Below the pieces are notes generated by a model. That model did no database searches and was not told the origin of the DNA. It saw only the letters and a list, made by a program, of their open reading frames with translations. Of a stretch of 15,013 nucleotides of DNA, positions 8,367-15,013 are shown one piece after another (position 1 is the stretch's first letter; each line of letters opens with the position of its first letter). The stretch spans positions 1 through 15,013 of the forward strand of contig CAKOGP040001878.1 of NCBI GenBank assembly GCA_933822405.4, in the 5' to 3' direction. This DNA is from Cylindrotheca closterium. Its lineage: Eukaryota > Bacillariophyta > Bacillariophyceae > Bacillariales > Bacillariaceae. Made by a program: the position numbers and the translations under genes.

Positions 8367-10694
8367 ATGAAGGAAGATGCCAGCGGTGTTGACAAGAAAC
8401 CGAAGAAGGACAAGTCGACGGATGCTGGAAGCTTCATGATGGAATCAAGTGAAAACAACGAAGCACGGAATGACAGTTCGAAGGCAAGGAACTGGGAACG
8501 ATTCAAACAGAAAAAGGGCGCTCAAACCTTTTGCTGCCTGCTTTTTATCTTTGTGGTTGCAATTGCCGCTGTTGGAGCATGGCTTGGCACTAGTACAACA
8601 TCGTCGATCTCAAAGGGACCATCACAACTCGAAGGTGATGGAATCACAGGGACGAATGTCACAGATTTGAAGGCGGACACCGTCCCTCCAGCTCAGGATT
8701 CCGAAACGATTACAAGTTCACCTAGCGGATTTTCAAATAGCATCATTGACTTTGAACCACCCTCGGCAGAAGATTGTGCAGCCGTCGCTAGCAGAGCTAC
8801 CATACAAGGACAAGAAGCAATGCCCGTGCAGAGATACAAGCTGGAGCTCGATGCGACTCCGTTTCTTCCTATGGATCTCAGTGTTTCAGCCGACATCATT
8901 GAGGAGAAGTTTCGAGAGTTGCTGGCTCTTGCACTAACTGGATGCAATCGGGTAGTCCGAAACTTGCGACGTCTTCGCTATCTGGAAGGTTCCTTTGTGT
9001 ATGCGATTGGAAATGTGGCACTCGATGCGTCGGGAGTCGAGGGGACACAATGTGTCGATGATTCCAATCTACGGTGCCATCGGGTCAACGTTGCACTTGA
9101 TATTGTGGTAAAGGATGATTCGGTGAATGTCGTTGATGTAATTGGTGAAGTCAGTACCTTTCTTGGAGATGGCGTACTTGCCGAAAAGCTTGAATTAGCT
9201 GGGCTCTATGACACAATTACTGTTACGAACTTGGGATACATCGATTCTGCGACACCTCCAAACAGCAACGATGTGGCTCCTTCAGTCGGTCCGACACCAA
9301 CACCAACACCAACACTTGCATCTCCCACGCAACTGAGAACTTCAGATCCAAGTGCAAGTCTCGTTTTTGACTCTACTGTAGAGCCAACCAATCCACCAAC
9401 ATTTGTAGCGAACCCTCTGACAACTCCAAATCCAGCCCCTGTTCCAACACCTCAGCAACCAACTCCATCACCCACAACATTTCTTAATTCGCAATCATCT
9501 TTTAGGCCCACACAAATTCCGCAACAAATGACATCGACAACCCCTACATTTGTCATTCTGACCTTGACCCCAGAGCCTTCGCAGATGCCTTCCTCAGGCC
9601 CGTCCCTGTTCCCAAGCACTGTCCCCAGCACTGTCCCAAGCGCAATCCCAACCAAAATCCCAACGAAAGCCCCAACGAAAGCCCCAACGAAAGCCCCAAC
9701 AAAATTCCCAAGCAAAAGTCCAACCAAACTTCCAAGCCCAAATCCCAGCGAAGCCCCAACCGAAGTTCCAAGCACAAGCCCATCAGTCGAACCGTCAAAT
9801 CCTGTAATGCCATGCTTTCAATCGAATTCAGATCTTTCTACAGCAGTTGCTTATTTGCGTGCTTGGAAGTCTGGGTCGGGTTTTTCCTTTTTTGATCCCT
9901 TGTTTCGAGCCCGTACACGTTGGGAGGAGATCGAGGCGTTTTACGGACCAATCGAAAACTGGTGTTTCAGTCCAGATGTTACCAGCATGAAAGAGCTTTT
10001 CCGCGACAGTGGAAGTTTCAATCGTGACATATCGAATTGGGATGTTTCTTCCGTTACCGATTTGAGTTTCATGTTCAGAAGCGCAACCTTGTTCAATCAA
10101 GACATATCATCATGGGATGTTTCTTCTGCCATCACTATGGAGGACATGTTCAGCCAAGCAAAAGCTTTCAATCAAGACTTGTCATCCTGGGATGTTTCTT
10201 CTGTCAAAACAATGTGGGGTATGTTCAACCATGCATACTCGTTCAATCAAGACTTGTCATCTTGGGACGTCTCTTCTGTCACAATAATGAGGTACATGTT
10301 CCGCAGAGCAACATCCTTCGATCAAGACTTGTCTTCCTGGGATGTTTCTTCTGTCGTCAATATGTATGATATGTTCTATGAAGCAGAATCCTTCAATCAA
10401 GACTTGTCATCCTGGGATGTTTCTTCGGTCAAAGAGATGAACGGAATGTTTCTACGTGCATCATCCTTCAATCAAGACTTGTCATCTTGGGATGTTTCTT
10501 CTGCAACAAGGATTAATAAGATGTTCTACTACGCATCATCCTTCAATCAGAATCTTTGTTTGTGGGGCTCACGCATTCCAGGCAATGCCAATGTCGCCTC
10601 CATGTTTTCTGGCGCCACTAGCTGCCAATCACAATCCAATCCAAACCTCTCTGCAAATCCCCCAGGTCCATTCTGCCATGTTTGCAATTATTGA
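8367..10694 (+). CDS. Membrane-anchored DUF285 (BspA-like leucine-rich repeat) protein
   Basis: Predicted 775-aa type II surface protein; no introns seen. I chose ATG 8367 (G at -3). The frame is open upstream to a stop at 8160 but has no earlier ATG. Residue positions are from this Met. 1-51 is a polar, Lys/Asp/Glu-rich cytoplasmic tail. 52-74 is one membrane helix (FCCLLFIFVVAIAAVGAWLG) after a basic KQKKG, typical of a signal anchor. About 130-296 is an unrecognised folded ectodomain with a few Cys; an SEA-like fold is only a guess. About 296-481 is a Pro/Thr/Ser-rich stalk with PTKA repeats. About 537-753 holds seven to eight 25-residue repeats of the form MFxxAxSFNQDLSSWDVSSV, the hallmark of DUF285 (PF03382). 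A Cys-containing tail ends the protein. Known: this family includes BspA-like and mycoplasma surface proteins, often linked to adhesion. Its ligand and role here are unknown. The gene directly follows the tandem array. Confidence 0.93.
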   Translation: MKEDASGVDKKPKKDKSTDAGSFMMESSENNEARNDSSKARNWERFKQKKGAQTFCCLLFIFVVAIAAVGAWLGTSTTSSISKGPSQLEGDGITGTNVTDLKADTVPPAQDSETITSSPSGFSNSIIDFEPPSAEDCAAVASRATIQGQEAMPVQRYKLELDATPFLPMDLSVSADIIEEKFRELLALALTGCNRVVRNLRRLRYLEGSFVYAIGNVALDASGVEGTQCVDDSNLRCHRVNVALDIVVKDDSVNVVDVIGEVSTFLGDGVLAEKLELAGLYDTITVTNLGYIDSATPPNSNDVAPSVGPTPTPTPTLASPTQLRTSDPSASLVFDSTVEPTNPPTFVANPLTTPNPAPVPTPQQPTPSPTTFLNSQSSFRPTQIPQQMTSTTPTFVILTLTPEPSQMPSSGPSLFPSTVPSTVPSAIPTKIPTKAPTKAPTKAPTKFPSKSPTKLPSPNPSEAPTEVPSTSPSVEPSNPVMPCFQSNSDLSTAVAYLRAWKSGSGFSFFDPLFRARTRWEEIEAFYGPIENWCFSPDVTSMKELFRDSGSFNRDISNWDVSSVTDLSFMFRSATLFNQDISSWDVSSAITMEDMFSQAKAFNQDLSSWDVSSVKTMWGMFNHAYSFNQDLSSWDVSSVTIMRYMFRRATSFDQDLSSWDVSSVVNMYDMFYEAESFNQDLSSWDVSSVKEMNGMFLRASSFNQDLSSWDVSSATRINKMFYYASSFNQNLCLWGSRIPGNANVASMFSGATSCQSQSNPNLSANPPGPFCHVCNY
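9647..9730 (+). repeat. 12-bp coding repeat of the PTKA stalk
   Basis: Seven consecutive 12-bp units of the form CCCAACGAAAGC encode four-residue repeats (PTKI/PTKA/PTKF/PSKS/PTKL). The three units at 9659-9694 are identical. This is a slippage-prone tract, so stalk length may vary between alleles. Confidence 0.85.
9999..10563 (+). repeat. 75-bp coding repeats of the DUF285 domain
   Basis: The segment TTCAATCAAGACTTGTCATC and its variants recur exactly every 75 bp (for example at 10092, 10167, 10242), encoding 25-residue repeats. The motif half (FNQDLSSWDVSS) is nearly invariant in DNA. The other half (MFxxAxx plus the residues before it) varies, so conservation and variation alternate along the domain. 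Confidence 0.85.
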
Positions 10695-11446
10695 CCTTCA
10701 ATCATAGTATGTTTTAAAAAATAAAGTGTGTTCACTTTAAATAGTCCTAGATGGGAAAATAGATTGGAATAACTATACTGCGGTATTCATTTTCTCAAAA
10801 TATGTCGGAATAATCGAACACTCCAGCGACAGCATTGTAAGCTTGGGAAAACCCAAGCATCTATGTCGCAGAGTGCAAGCAATATAAGGATAGGGGCCAC
10901 TTTCCGATGCGATGCATTCTAGAGAAGATACGTCCGCGTGGGGCACATCAGTGTTGTTGGCGCATTTTTCATCTCGACCCCCACGGTCCATCACAATCCA
11001 GCGCAGATGTGGTCATCATCGAATCCTCTCGTATCCCAACATCGGAGTCACTATCGTTGGAACACGGATGGAAAGTGGATCATACCATGCCCGGGTTTAA
11101 AGGCTGCAGTGCTTTCCAAAAACTAATGGCGTTTAATTCTGACAATGGTGTTTCAGCGAGGTAGACAAATCCTTGCGTGGTCCACACTGACAGCTCTTTC
11201 TGGTGAGCAATGCGCCAAGTGAGCAATGTGCCAACATTCGTCATTGATCAAATGATCTTCGTGGTAGATTCCCACAATTCGTGATGAGACTTCGAAATTG
11301 TTTCATTCCAAAACGTTTGTCAATTTGCTGAGAATGCCCATTGGGTCTCATTTGTATTATAGTAGCATGTCTTGAATCACTGCGTCCATCTGCAGTTGCT
11401 TTGGCAATCGTGATACCATGGACATTCCGAAATCGTACAGTATCTG
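10695..11446. other. Intergenic DNA, no convincing gene
   Basis: Short open frames exist on both strands but none is persuasive. Small structures: a 7-bp-stem, 4-nt-loop hairpin GCTTGGG-AAAA-CCCAAGC at 10841-10858, and a 16-bp tandem duplication GTGAGCAATG(C/T)GCCAA at 11203-11218 and 11219-11234. Confidence 0.5.
10720..10725 (+). terminator. Poly(A) signal of the DUF285 gene
   Basis: AATAAA lies 26 bp after the stop codon and is followed by a GT-rich stretch (GTGTGTTCAC). This fits a short 3' untranslated region. Confidence 0.6.
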
Positions 11447-12511
11447 ATGACGTCTTGGCTGGCAACCATACGCAGTACGTCGTTGAGTGATATAATGGCA
11501 ATAATTTCTCATTCCGCCATCCTCAACGCAACGATCGCAGCCTTGCTCACTTCAAAAGACAAAGACTATAGTGCGATTACATTCATAAGATCCATCATTC
11601 AAGCCGTTCATTCCAAAATATACGAAGGAAAGAGTTCTTTGGCTTGTAGAAAACTTGACTTGCTACCCTACTGTTGTGTCGGAATAATAAGATTGCCGTC
11701 GACGTCGTGTTGCTGTATGCGAGGTTTTATTGAACCGATGATTTCAAAATTCCGCCAGATTATTGAAGACGCGGGCCCGCCGTGTTCTTTTGGATATTGA
11801 AGATACATATAACAGGTACAGTACTGTAGGTCGTACCATACGTCACAAGCAAATAATGCTGGGTTGAGTCAGAGACCGCACGCATTGCACGATCAAAACC
11901 AATCAATCAAATACACAGGAGAAACTGTGTACCACAATAAACCTCAGCAATGCAACCACGTTCTTTTGAAAGCAGAAGCGGAATGCGATATACTGTATCT
12001 TGCTACCGCACTGCTTACTGAAAGAATGTGTTCTAAAGTTGATCTGTGACCTATCATAATAATTTGCGACTATGGGTTGAAACCTCCAATCGAAAGAAAA
12101 TGATGAAAATGATCATCAATCATTGATCATCTTCTCCAAGAAAGCAGAGCTGCGCAAATCACACTCATTCTCTCAGCTTCTTGGTGACACTTTGCAGTCT
12201 TTGATTGATATCTACAAGATGAATGAATTGGATCATGCTATACCGTATGCATCGTCAGAAATGCGTCTAGCAGACATGGAGCAGTAGGTCTTGACATCCA
12301 TGAACGATGATTCGAAGAAGGTTGAACAGAAGAAAAAGACAGGTCGTTGAACGATTGATTGAAAAAATTACGATTCCTTTGCAACCAGCATATACATCAG
12401 CATTATTCGAGCGCATTACTGCAAAGTGAGATTCCTTTGTCCTCTGCTCTGGCACTCAAGGCTCCTGCAGAAGGAGTCTTTGACGATGCTTTGCGTCATC
12501 ATATTGCTTAG
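11447..12511 (+). pseudogene. Possible decayed plus-strand protein gene, family unknown
   Basis: A series of protein-like plus-strand frames that do not connect. 11447-11800 is a 117-codon ATG frame. 11742-11867 is a second frame containing VLLDIEDTYNRYSTVGRTIR. 12081-12347 is open apart from one TAG at 12285 and contains LLGDTLQSLIDIYKMNELDH. 12343-12426 contains VVERLIEKITIPLQPAYTSA. 12425-12508 contains APAEGVFDDALRHHIA and ends at TAG 12509. The last three follow each other with only frame changes between, and their composition is that of a helical soluble protein. I recognise no family. Introns are an alternative to decay, but I saw no good splice sites at the breaks. Chance open frames cannot be excluded, especially before 12081. 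Confidence 0.35.
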
Positions 12512-12580
12512 TAAAGTGTCTGAATATTGAAGATAGGAATCATGGCATTTATAGCAATTCCACAAATTTAAAACTCAGCC

Positions 12581-12604
12581 AACACTGCAACACTGCAACA
12601 CTCC
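12581..12604. repeat. 8-bp tandem repeat, three copies
   Basis: AACACTGC occurs three times in a row; the third copy has one mismatch. This is a simple slippage tract between two doubtful coding regions. Confidence 0.7.
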
Positions 12605-12643
12605 TTGCCCTCCTCACGTCATCAATTGTTTTCCAGCGTGATA

Positions 12644-13003
12644 ATGAGCAAATACCTGTACTGTATGGTCTACCTGAAGGGCGGGGAGATTGTTGATTTA
12701 GATGACTGTCACATTGTGGGGGAGGTTTGGAATGGGTGGTGTCCTCAGTCATGGAAAGTGGATTCAGCATTAATCGGAAGAATTCCACCACCTTGCATTA
12801 TCGGTTTCGCCTCGTTGCGCTGGTCATCAAGATCGTCCCTGGGTGCATCTGAATTGCCTTGTATCCAATCCAACTTTTCGTCCACAAGATCCAATAGTTA
12901 CTTCTTGTCATCCATGCACAAAATCACAGTCGATTCTTCTCTATCGAGGTTGGCCTTCAAGTCGTACAATATAAATAAGTGTCCAAACCAACTCAAAGAC
13001 TGA
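12644..13003 (+). CDS. Hypothetical 119-aa ORF
   Basis: An uninterrupted ATG-to-TGA frame starting MSKYLYCMVYLKGGEIVDLD, with several Trp and Cys in the middle and a Ser-rich second half. No signal peptide, membrane helix or known motif is visible, and there is no clear TATA box or poly(A) signal. A competing minus-strand frame (12745-13035, one internal stop) covers most of it, so at most one of the two is likely to be real. Confidence 0.22.
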   Translation: MSKYLYCMVYLKGGEIVDLDDCHIVGEVWNGWCPQSWKVDSALIGRIPPPCIIGFASLRWSSRSSLGASELPCIQSNFSSTRSNSYFLSSMHKITVDSSLSRLAFKSYNINKCPNQLKD

Positions 13004-14106
13004 TTCCTGACTCCAATATCTATATAAAGGATCATTCAATTTGGATCGAATCCAAAATGTAGCTTGCAATACACTGCCCACTCTTCTGTATTATATATAA
13101 TGGTATATTACTTCGTTCCTGACTGCGTCCTGCATTTCTTACTCCAACTCGTCCAGTACATCCGTCGAGCCTGTCCTTCGAAGCCGTGTTGGATATGGCG
13201 TCACTCATTCTTGTCGATTCCTTGCAGTAGCTGAACCGACCGATTCCAATACTTTCCCAAATAGCGTATGTCTCTTTGCTGTTTACATTTCATCCGATGG
13301 TTGCTTCCGCTGTCTTGTTTTTCTTGGCGTCATCTTTAGCTTTCTATTATATTGTATTGGTTATTTACCGTTGGGCATACTCCCAGCCATAAGAGCGAAA
13401 TAGGACGTTCTTCCCAATCCCCCATCATACAAATTGTTCCCCATAGCTGGACTAAAACTGGTCCTCCTGCTTCCAGCAATCACAGGGTATAGTCTCCGTG
13501 CTATCTGTGAACCGACCCGTCGTTTTCACTCATCGTTTTAATTCAGTATTGGAATCGTCATCGTCATCGTCAAAGCAGGAGAAATCATGATGTTCTGAAG
13601 AATCTGAAAGAATATTCCGATTCATCTGAAATGCCATCATCTTGTTATAACGAAGAAAAGACCCAACAAGGGCTTGGCAATGTCCAGCCAGGAGTTTAAA
13701 AAAAAGGATTGTAGTGGATAAACTGACGAAGATTATTCGTCAATGAAAAGTCGAGTCTTTTGGAATGAGCCCAAAGTTCATCTCTGATTCGAAACTGATC
13801 AACTTTGATAGATGAGAGCAGAAGTGATTCGGATGATTAGAGTAAGATGATTCTGGTCATGGGAACAAACTTGATAGCAACTTTTTTGTATCTGGTTTGA
13901 GCGGCTACTAAGCACACGGCCGAATCGTAAAGAAAGCAAAATGGCCGATAATCGTGTATAGGATAATAATGCATGTGAGTCTTTGAATGTAGCTCAGTCA
14001 GTGGTGCAGAAACAAAGGTAGCATCCTTTTGGTTTCCCATCTTTACTTCCTCTATTATAGTCAAAGAACGGAATAAGTGACATATGGATGATGAGATGAC
14101 GGCCAC
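12745..14106 (-). pseudogene. Possible minus-strand coding relic with stops and frameshifts
   Basis: Read on the minus strand, a chain of unusually long open stretches runs from 14106 down to 12745. 14106-13840 is 89 codons with an internal ATG at 14040. It continues in frame past a TAA (13837-13839) to a stop at 13696, beside an A8 tract (13698-13705). 13739-13530 is 69 codons, including six consecutive Asp and ending NTELKR. 13525-13361 is 54 codons, including MGNNLYDGGLGRTSYFALMA. 13289-13032 is 85 codons. 13035-12745 is 96 codons with one internal TAA at 12898. I recognise no family. A decayed gene or mobile-element protein would explain the chain. Chance is possible, and the plus-strand ORF at 12644-13003 overlaps part of it. 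Confidence 0.25.
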
Positions 14107-14126
14107 AAAGAATTTTTCGAAAAAGG

Positions 14127-14145
14127 AAGTGTCCGATTGAATATA
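14127..14145 (+). promoter_or_regulatory. Promoter-like element shared with the DUF285 gene
   Basis: AAGTGTCCGATTG (14127-14139) followed by AATATAT matches AAGTGTCCGATTG (8241-8253) followed by TATATATA in the DUF285 promoter. The identity runs over 13 bp with the same position relative to an AT-rich box. The shorter AAGTGTCCGA also occurs in every array unit (at about 1858 in unit 1). Confidence 0.35.
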
Positions 14146-14217
14146 TTATTTCGACGTTCGGACAAAATGCTTTTTATTACGAACACTTTTTCTAGATCAT
14201 TTTGAGCCCATGTTGAA

Positions 14218-14224
14218 TATATAT
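14218..14224 (+). promoter_or_regulatory. Candidate TATA box of the right-end gene
   Basis: TATATAT lies 220 bp before the Kozak-context ATG at 14444. It is preceded by CATGTTGAA (14209-14217), a 9-mer also found at 8205-8213 in the DUF285 promoter region. It is not certain which of this and the AT-rich box at about 14140 is used. Confidence 0.35.
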
Positions 14225-14429
14225 CCGCGAATCATCTTCTAGTCGTTGTTTTGGTCATTCAGAAACCTTACTGAATCGCAAAGGGACAGCTTGCTGGATA
14301 TTTCCCTTAAGTGATGCAATTTCTCGGTCATCTTACAGGCGTTTCGCCCACCTTTTCGACCGCGGCTCGAATTGCAACTTCCGAAACTCAATCCAGAAGT
14401 GCCGAAGTTTCATATTATTTTCTTCTCGT

Positions 14430-14431
14430 AG
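14430..14431 (+). other. Candidate 3' splice site in the leader of the right-end gene
   Basis: A pyrimidine-rich run at about 14415-14428 followed by TAG (14429-14431) looks like an intron acceptor, 12 bp before ATG 14444. A possible donor is GTGATG at 14311, which would give a 121-nt intron in the 5' leader. This is inference from pattern only. Confidence 0.3.
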
Positions 14432-14443
14432 ATTGCATGCACC

Positions 14444-15013
14444 ATGGACGATTTCATCACGCAAGAAATCAAGAAGCAGTGGGAGCAGATCTTCTACAAG
14501 GAAGTCCCATCGCACTTCTAGCAGCAGCAGTCCAAAGAGGAGCAACAATGAACTGCGTCGAACCAAAAAAAGCAAAGAAGAGCAAGAGGCCAAGGATAAG
14601 GCTCGTGCTGATCGAGACAGTACCACATCTGGGACGAATGCCGTCGATCATGCGGGTGCAGTAGCAGGCAAAGGCCGCAGCAACAACTATCGAAGTAGCA
14701 AAAGAAAAAGCCAGCAAGGTAGAGTGATGGTACTATCCAAAGAGGATGCTGCTGCAAAGGTAAAGAGCCTCATGAATCGAGGAGCAGGCGACGATCTTGC
14801 AACTGGACCGATGCCTGGTGCGCGTGCGGAATCTCGTGGATCTGCAGCCAATACCAAAGACTCCAAAACTTCTGGAAAGGAAAATACCAGCAAGAAAGTG
14901 GAAGATGAGTCCAAGGTGCCGGACAGTGCCGATGATGTTGACCATACGGCTGTGGTAGAACCATTCCAAGCACGAAAGAAAAATCGATCTAGCAACAGAA
15001 GAAGTCAACAAGA
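14444..15013 (+). CDS. Partial Lys/Ser/Arg-rich disordered protein, frame change near its start
   Basis: The ATG at 14444 has an excellent context (CACCATGG). Its 25 codons (starting MDDFITQEIKKQWEQIFYKE) use mostly C/G-ending codons, as a real gene might, but end at TAG 14519. The +1 frame is open from 14217 to the window end without a stop. From about 14520 it reads as a highly charged, probably disordered protein: an SSSS run, then KKSKEEQEAKDKARADRDST, and later KEDAAAKVKSLMNRG. Its first own ATG is 14727. No domain is recognised. Explanations for the break beside the (AGC)n tract at 14520-14530: a sequencing or assembly indel, a small unrecognised intron, a pseudogene, or an upstream exon feeding the +1 frame (then the MDDF frame is a shadow). 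The 3' end lies outside the window. Confidence 0.45.

Noticed and set aside
9452..9813. Minus-strand Gly/Val/Leu-rich frames over the stalk
   Set aside because: They are shadows of the Pro/Thr/Lys repeat codons of the real gene on the other strand.
10841..10858. Hairpin as a bacterial-type terminator
   Set aside because: The stem is only 7 bp, no T run follows, and it lies after a eukaryotic poly(A) signal.
14333..14626. Minus-strand Leu-rich frames that look like membrane segments
   Set aside because: They are antisense to the Lys/Ser/Arg-rich plus-strand coding frame, whose codons read as Leu on the other strand.

Overview
This window looks like nuclear DNA of a diatom or a close stramenopile relative. 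The only confidently recognised gene (8367-10694, +) encodes a membrane-anchored protein with a Pro/Thr/Ser-rich stalk and BspA/DUF285-type leucine-rich repeats, an architecture common in diatom genomes. It has eukaryotic signals (TATA box, ATG in reasonable context, AATAAA poly(A) signal). There are no operons, Shine-Dalgarno sites, tRNA or rRNA genes that I can see.

Layout. 1-298 holds no gene. 299-505 is a 20-bp-period minisatellite built on the palindrome GAGTTATAACTC. 506-741 is unique spacer. 742-8202 is the dominant feature: a head-to-tail array of a 1,535-bp unit, four full copies plus a truncated fifth. By eye the copies are identical, except for six changes confined to the first 96 bp of copy 1. 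Each full unit carries two further 20-bp-period blocks sharing a GTCGG..CCGAC core, an 80-bp direct duplication, a hairpin with a nested 12-bp palindrome, and one 86-codon ORF of uncertain status. The last unit breaks off inside the left arm of that hairpin.

The array ends about 50 bp before the TATA box of the DUF285 gene, so it forms that gene's upstream region. Between array and TATA lies a 9-bp inverted repeat in which each arm contributes to a TTCnnGAA (heat-shock-element-like) core. A 5-codon uORF precedes the main ATG.

10695-14200 has no convincing intact gene. It holds a poly(A) signal, a few small repeats, and two stretches that read like decayed coding sequence: plus strand 11447-12511 and minus strand about 12745-14106, with stops and frame changes. 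14127-14224 resembles a second promoter and shares a 13-bp element plus adjacent AT-rich box with the DUF285 promoter. From 14444 to the window end a second plus-strand gene begins. It has a strong Kozak ATG but needs a frame change after at most 25 codons to reach a long open Lys/Ser/Arg-rich frame, and it is cut by the window.

How the parts work together is inference: a surface or adhesion-like protein gene whose immediate upstream DNA is a recently amplified, homogenised, palindrome-rich array. All comparisons were by eye, without database searches.
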